DNA of 7,974 nt from an uncultured Candidatus Saccharibacteria bacterium. Its GTDB lineage: Bacteria > Patescibacteriota > Saccharimonadia > Saccharimonadales > Saccharimonadaceae. Below, one piece after another: positions 5,259-7,974 of the stretch (the first letter of the stretch is position 1; every line of letters starts with the position of its first letter). The notes under the pieces are model-generated. The model was given only the letters and a program-made list of their open reading frames with translations, did not search any database and was not told where the DNA came from. Made by a program: the position numbers and the translations under genes. The stretch spans positions 1 to 7,974 of the forward strand of contig CALHIA010000015.1 in the NCBI GenBank assembly GCA_938030585.1, written 5' to 3'.

Positions 5259-7133
5259 ATGAATGCAAGTGAAATCCGTCAAAAATTTCTTGAATATCAA
5301 ACTGCTCGTGGCCACCAGGTAATTGCTCCAGCGCGTCTGGTTTTGGAAAACGATCCAACCACCCTTTTCACCGGTTCGGGTATGCAGCCGCTTTTGCCAT
5401 ACCTTCTCGGTGAGCCTCATCCTGCCGGCCAGCGCCTGGCGGATTCACAGCCATGTTTGCGCTTGCAAGATATTGAAGATGTTGGCGATCCACGCCATAC
5501 CACGGTTTTCGAAATGCTCGGTAACTGGTCACTCGGTGATTATTTTAAACAAGAGCAAATTCCAGCCTTCTTTAAATTCCTCACCGAAATCGTCGGCCTC
5601 GACCCACACAAAATTTACGTCACTTGCTTTATTGGTAACGAAAAATATGGCATTCCAAAAGATACTGAATCAGCCGAAATTTGGCAACGCGTTTTTGCGG
5701 AAGCGGGCGTACAAGCGGAAATCGCCGAGATTGGTTCTAGTGAGAATGGAGCGAAACGTGGTATTAAGGAAAACGAGCATATTTTCTTCTATGATGATCA
5801 CGAAAACTGGTGGAGTCGTGGTGGTGGTGTCGAAACTACTCCAATTGGCGATCCATGTGGTCCAGATTCCGAAGTCTTCTATGATTTTGGTGAAGACAAG
5901 CAAGATGTTGCGAGATACGGTAAATCTCATCCTGCCTCTGATGGCGCCCGTTTCATGGAAATTGGTAACCAAGTCTTTATGCAATATAAGCGCAATCAAG
6001 ACGGTACCTTCTCGGAATTGACCAAGAAAAATATTGACTTCGGTGCCGGTCTTGAGCGTATTGCTGCGGCCGCCATGGATTCATTTGATGTTTTCGAAAC
6101 TTCACTTCTAAAGCCAATTATTACCAAGCTCGAAGCTATCTCTGGTCTCAGTTACGTTGACCACACTGAAGAAATGCGCGTGATTGCCGACCATTTACGT
6201 GGTGCTTATTTGCTTTCCGCCCAGGGTTTAGTGCCAAGTAATAAACAACAAGGTTACGCCCTTCGCCGTTTGATTCGTCGTGCGGTAATGAAAGCTACTA
6301 ATCTTGGCATCGATCAAGATTTCTTAGCTCAAATCGTGCCAATTATCGCCGAAAATTACCAAGATCTTTCAGATGAAATTCTTACCAATCGTGCCGACGC
6401 CTTGAATGTTTTGATTCGCGAAGAACAGGCCTTCCGCCGTAGTATTCACCGCGGCCTTAAGGAACTTCATAAACTTAAGGATCAGGGGCTTACCGGCAAA
6501 GAACTCTTTATGTTGCAGGATACCTATGGTTTTCCACTCGAATTATCTCTCGAGGAAGCTAAGCAAAACCAAATTAATCTCAGTGAAAACTGGCAGGCTG
6601 AATTTCAGGCTAGCCTCGATGAACAACGTCAGCGTTCCCAAACCGCCAGTAAAGGTATGTTCAAGGGTGGTCTTGAAGATCATGGTGAAGCCTCGGTGAA
6701 ATATCACACCGCGACACACTTACTTTTGGCTGCGCTTCAGAAAATCGTCGATCCGAATATCGCTCAAGCTGGTTCTAATATCACCTCTGAACGTCTGCGT
6801 TTCGATTTTAACCTTGATCGCAAACTTACCGATGAAGAGAAAAAGCAGATTGAGGACTAGGTTAATCGATGGATTCAGGAAGATTACCCAGTTTCGTTTG
6901 CTGAATATGACAAGGCTTACGCTCGTGACGTCTTGAAAGCACATGGTAGTTTCTGGGAAAAATATGGCGACGTCGTCAAGGTCTATACCATTGGCGCCGA
7001 GGAAGCACCCGTTTCGCGCGAACTTTGTGGTGGCCCTCACGTTGAGCATACTGGCGTCCTCGGTCATTTCAAGATTAAAAAAGAAGAATCCTCAGCCGCC
7101 GGCATTCGTCGTATTAAAGCAATTTTAGATTAA
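5259..7133 (+). CDS. alaS: Alanyl-tRNA synthetase, compact form, interrupted by an in-frame TAG
   Basis: Class II synthetase that charges tRNA-Ala and edits mischarged Ser/Gly. The frame runs 533 codons to TAG at 6858-6860, then continues without shift for 90 more codons to TAA. Both parts match the family: HTTVFEMLGNWSLGDYF (motif 2) and GAGLERIA (motif 3) in the catalytic half, LRRLIRRAV in the tRNA-binding part, HTATH (H483, H487) opening the editing zinc site, and after the stop LCGGPH (C590, H594, counting TAG as 534) and AGIRRIKAIL. The conserved IED-x-VN segment falls exactly on the stop, so a sense codon such as GAG (Glu) or TTG (Leu) is expected there. The reading ends after the editing domain; the C-terminal DHHA1/C-Ala region of typical ~875-residue enzymes is absent, which I recall as common in CPR bacteria. 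The start is fixed by the promoter position and the family N-terminus. As written, only residues 1-533 would be made unless the stop is misread, suppressed or an error. Confidence 0.9.
6858..6860 (+). other. In-frame amber codon inside alaS
   Basis: TAG follows GAG GAC and precedes GTT AAT CGA in the alaS frame. No base is gained or lost around it, so one substitution explains it. No other gene whose end is visible in this window stops with TAG: they use TAA, or TGA for tatD. Confidence 0.9.
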
Positions 7134-7137
7134 GGAG
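7132..7137 (+). promoter_or_regulatory. Ribosome binding site of the M1 aminopeptidase gene
   Basis: AAGGAG overlaps the alaS TAA and ends six bases before the GTG at 7144. It fixes that GTG as the start. Confidence 0.8.
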
Positions 7138-7143
7138 AATAGG

Positions 7144-7974
7144 GTGGAACAATTAGCCAAACACTTTACACCAGAATTATATGAAATTGAATTAAGGATC
7201 AATAAAGACACTGAACAGGTTCAAGGTCGAGTGAAGATTCAGGGTGTTGCCAAAAGTTCCACCATCAAGCTCCACGCCAAAAATCTTAAAATCCACCAGC
7301 TAACTATTAATCAGCGCCCGGTAACTTTTACGGAGGATACTGCAACTGAAACTATTAGCTTTACTTCGCAGGTCTCAGATGCCGAAATTAGTATTGAAGC
7401 CCGTTATTCCTTGCAACTTTCGCACGGTATGACCGGGCTTTATCTTTCGACTTACGAACATGAAGGGAAGACCGAGCGGATTGTTTCTACCCAGTTTGAA
7501 TCGCACTATGCCCGTATGATGTTCCCCTGTGTTGATGAACCCGCTGCCAAGGCGAAGTTTTCTCTCAAAGTGATCGACACTGATCCGACCGACACGATTT
7601 TAAGTAACATGCCGATCAAGACCGAACGCACTTTGACTTACACCTCAGTGAATAGTGCGCTTAATCCGAAAACCGACCCAAACGCCATGAATCTTAACAC
7701 TGAGGTGACGCGTAAGATTGTGGAATTCGAGACTACACCACGCATGTCGACCTATCTTTTGGCGCTCTGTCTCGGCCATTTTCAAAGCATTACCACGAAG
7801 AATCAGCACGGCGTCACGATTACTACCTATGCGCCATTGAATCAAGCTAAGGAATCTCTGATTGAGCCAAATCAAATCGCCGGGGAAGCCTTAGATTTTT
7901 ATGATCAAGCTTTTGGTGTGCCATATCCATTACCGAAACTCGACCAGGTAGCGGTGCCAGATTTTGATGCCGGC
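7144..7974 (+). CDS. M1 family metallo-aminopeptidase, 3' partial
   Basis: Zinc aminopeptidase of the PepN/APN family (gluzincin) that removes N-terminal residues from peptides. The window holds 277 residues: the N-terminal beta-sandwich domain with the family block around residues 116-138, TQFE (E119 in the position that helps bind the substrate N-terminus), ARMMFPCVDEP (C129, D131) and AKFSL, then STYLLALCLG, and FGVPYPLPKLDQVAVPDFDAG at the edge. The frame stops one residue into the expected GAMEN motif; GAMEN and the zinc-binding HExxH-x18-E lie beyond the window and cannot be checked. The start is GTG with a strong AAGGAG. There is no signal peptide, so it is probably cytoplasmic, for peptide recycling. 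An insert of about 20 residues rich in Asn, Thr and Pro lies around residues 165-190. It follows alaS by 10 bases and is probably cotranscribed. Confidence 0.93.
   Translation, partial: MEQLAKHFTPELYEIELRINKDTEQVQGRVKIQGVAKSSTIKLHAKNLKIHQLTINQRPVTFTEDTATETISFTSQVSDAEISIEARYSLQLSHGMTGLYLSTYEHEGKTERIVSTQFESHYARMMFPCVDEPAAKAKFSLKVIDTDPTDTILSNMPIKTERTLTYTSVNSALNPKTDPNAMNLNTEVTRKIVEFETTPRMSTYLLALCLGHFQSITTKNQHGVTITTYAPLNQAKESLIEPNQIAGEALDFYDQAFGVPYPLPKLDQVAVPDFDAG

Noticed and set aside
5323..6021. 232-codon + strand frame inside alaS
   Set aside because: Overlaps the strongly conserved catalytic domain of AlaRS in another frame, has no ribosome site, and its sequence resembles no family.
6858..6860. 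Alternative genetic code with UAG as sense
   Set aside because: Only one in-frame TAG in about 7.4 kb of coding sequence; widespread recoding would show more. No in-frame TGA is seen either, so the UGA-Gly code of Gracilibacteria/SR1 is not supported.
1..7974. Mobile element, CRISPR array, tRNA or defence genes
   Set aside because: No transposase, repeat array, terminal repeats or tRNA-like fold was seen; almost all bases are explained by housekeeping genes.

Overview
The window is a compact, almost fully coding stretch of bacterial chromosome made of housekeeping genes. It carries five recognisable conserved proteins on the + strand (two of them cut by the window edges), a sixth, alaS, broken by one in-frame stop codon, and one small unknown gene on the - strand. 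The organism is probably a reduced-genome Patescibacteria/CPR member, and Saccharibacteria is my best guess. The reasons are the very short or overlapping gene junctions, strong AGGAG ribosome sites, an alanyl-tRNA synthetase that ends right after its editing domain, an Ala instead of His before the PLP lysine of the cysteine desulfurase, and a cytosolic-type M1 aminopeptidase. This is inference from family memory; no database search was possible.

Bases 1-4818 look like one operon: typA/bipA (5' end missing), a tatD-family hydrolase, a cysteine desulfurase and mnmA. The junctions are a 1-base gap, a 4-base ATGA overlap and an 8-base overlap, and each downstream gene has an AGGAG site inside the previous gene. 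The desulfurase is the natural sulfur donor for MnmA, which makes 2-thiouridine at the tRNA wobble position, so these two form a functional pair. TypA is a ribosome-associated GTPase, so the operon leans towards translation. It ends in a hairpin at 4824-4852 that also serves the convergent small gene.

Bases 4851-5156 (- strand) encode a 101-residue protein with an N-terminal membrane anchor and no recognised family. A 102-base divergent region (5157-5258) holds a good sigma70-type promoter for this gene and an extended -10 for alaS, placed so that the alaS mRNA would be leaderless.

Bases 5259-7974 hold alaS followed 10 bases later by an M1 aminopeptidase gene that runs off the right edge just before its expected GAMEN motif. 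The main anomaly is that the alaS frame is interrupted by TAG at 6858-6860 and continues in the same frame, with full family similarity, to TAA at 7133. The stop separates the two halves of the editing-site zinc ligands (HxxxH before, CxxxH after). It is a nonsense mutation, a sequence error, a readthrough/recoding site or a natural split. The sequence alone cannot decide. I see no mobile element, CRISPR array, RNA gene or defence system, and no gene-free stretch longer than about 100 bases.
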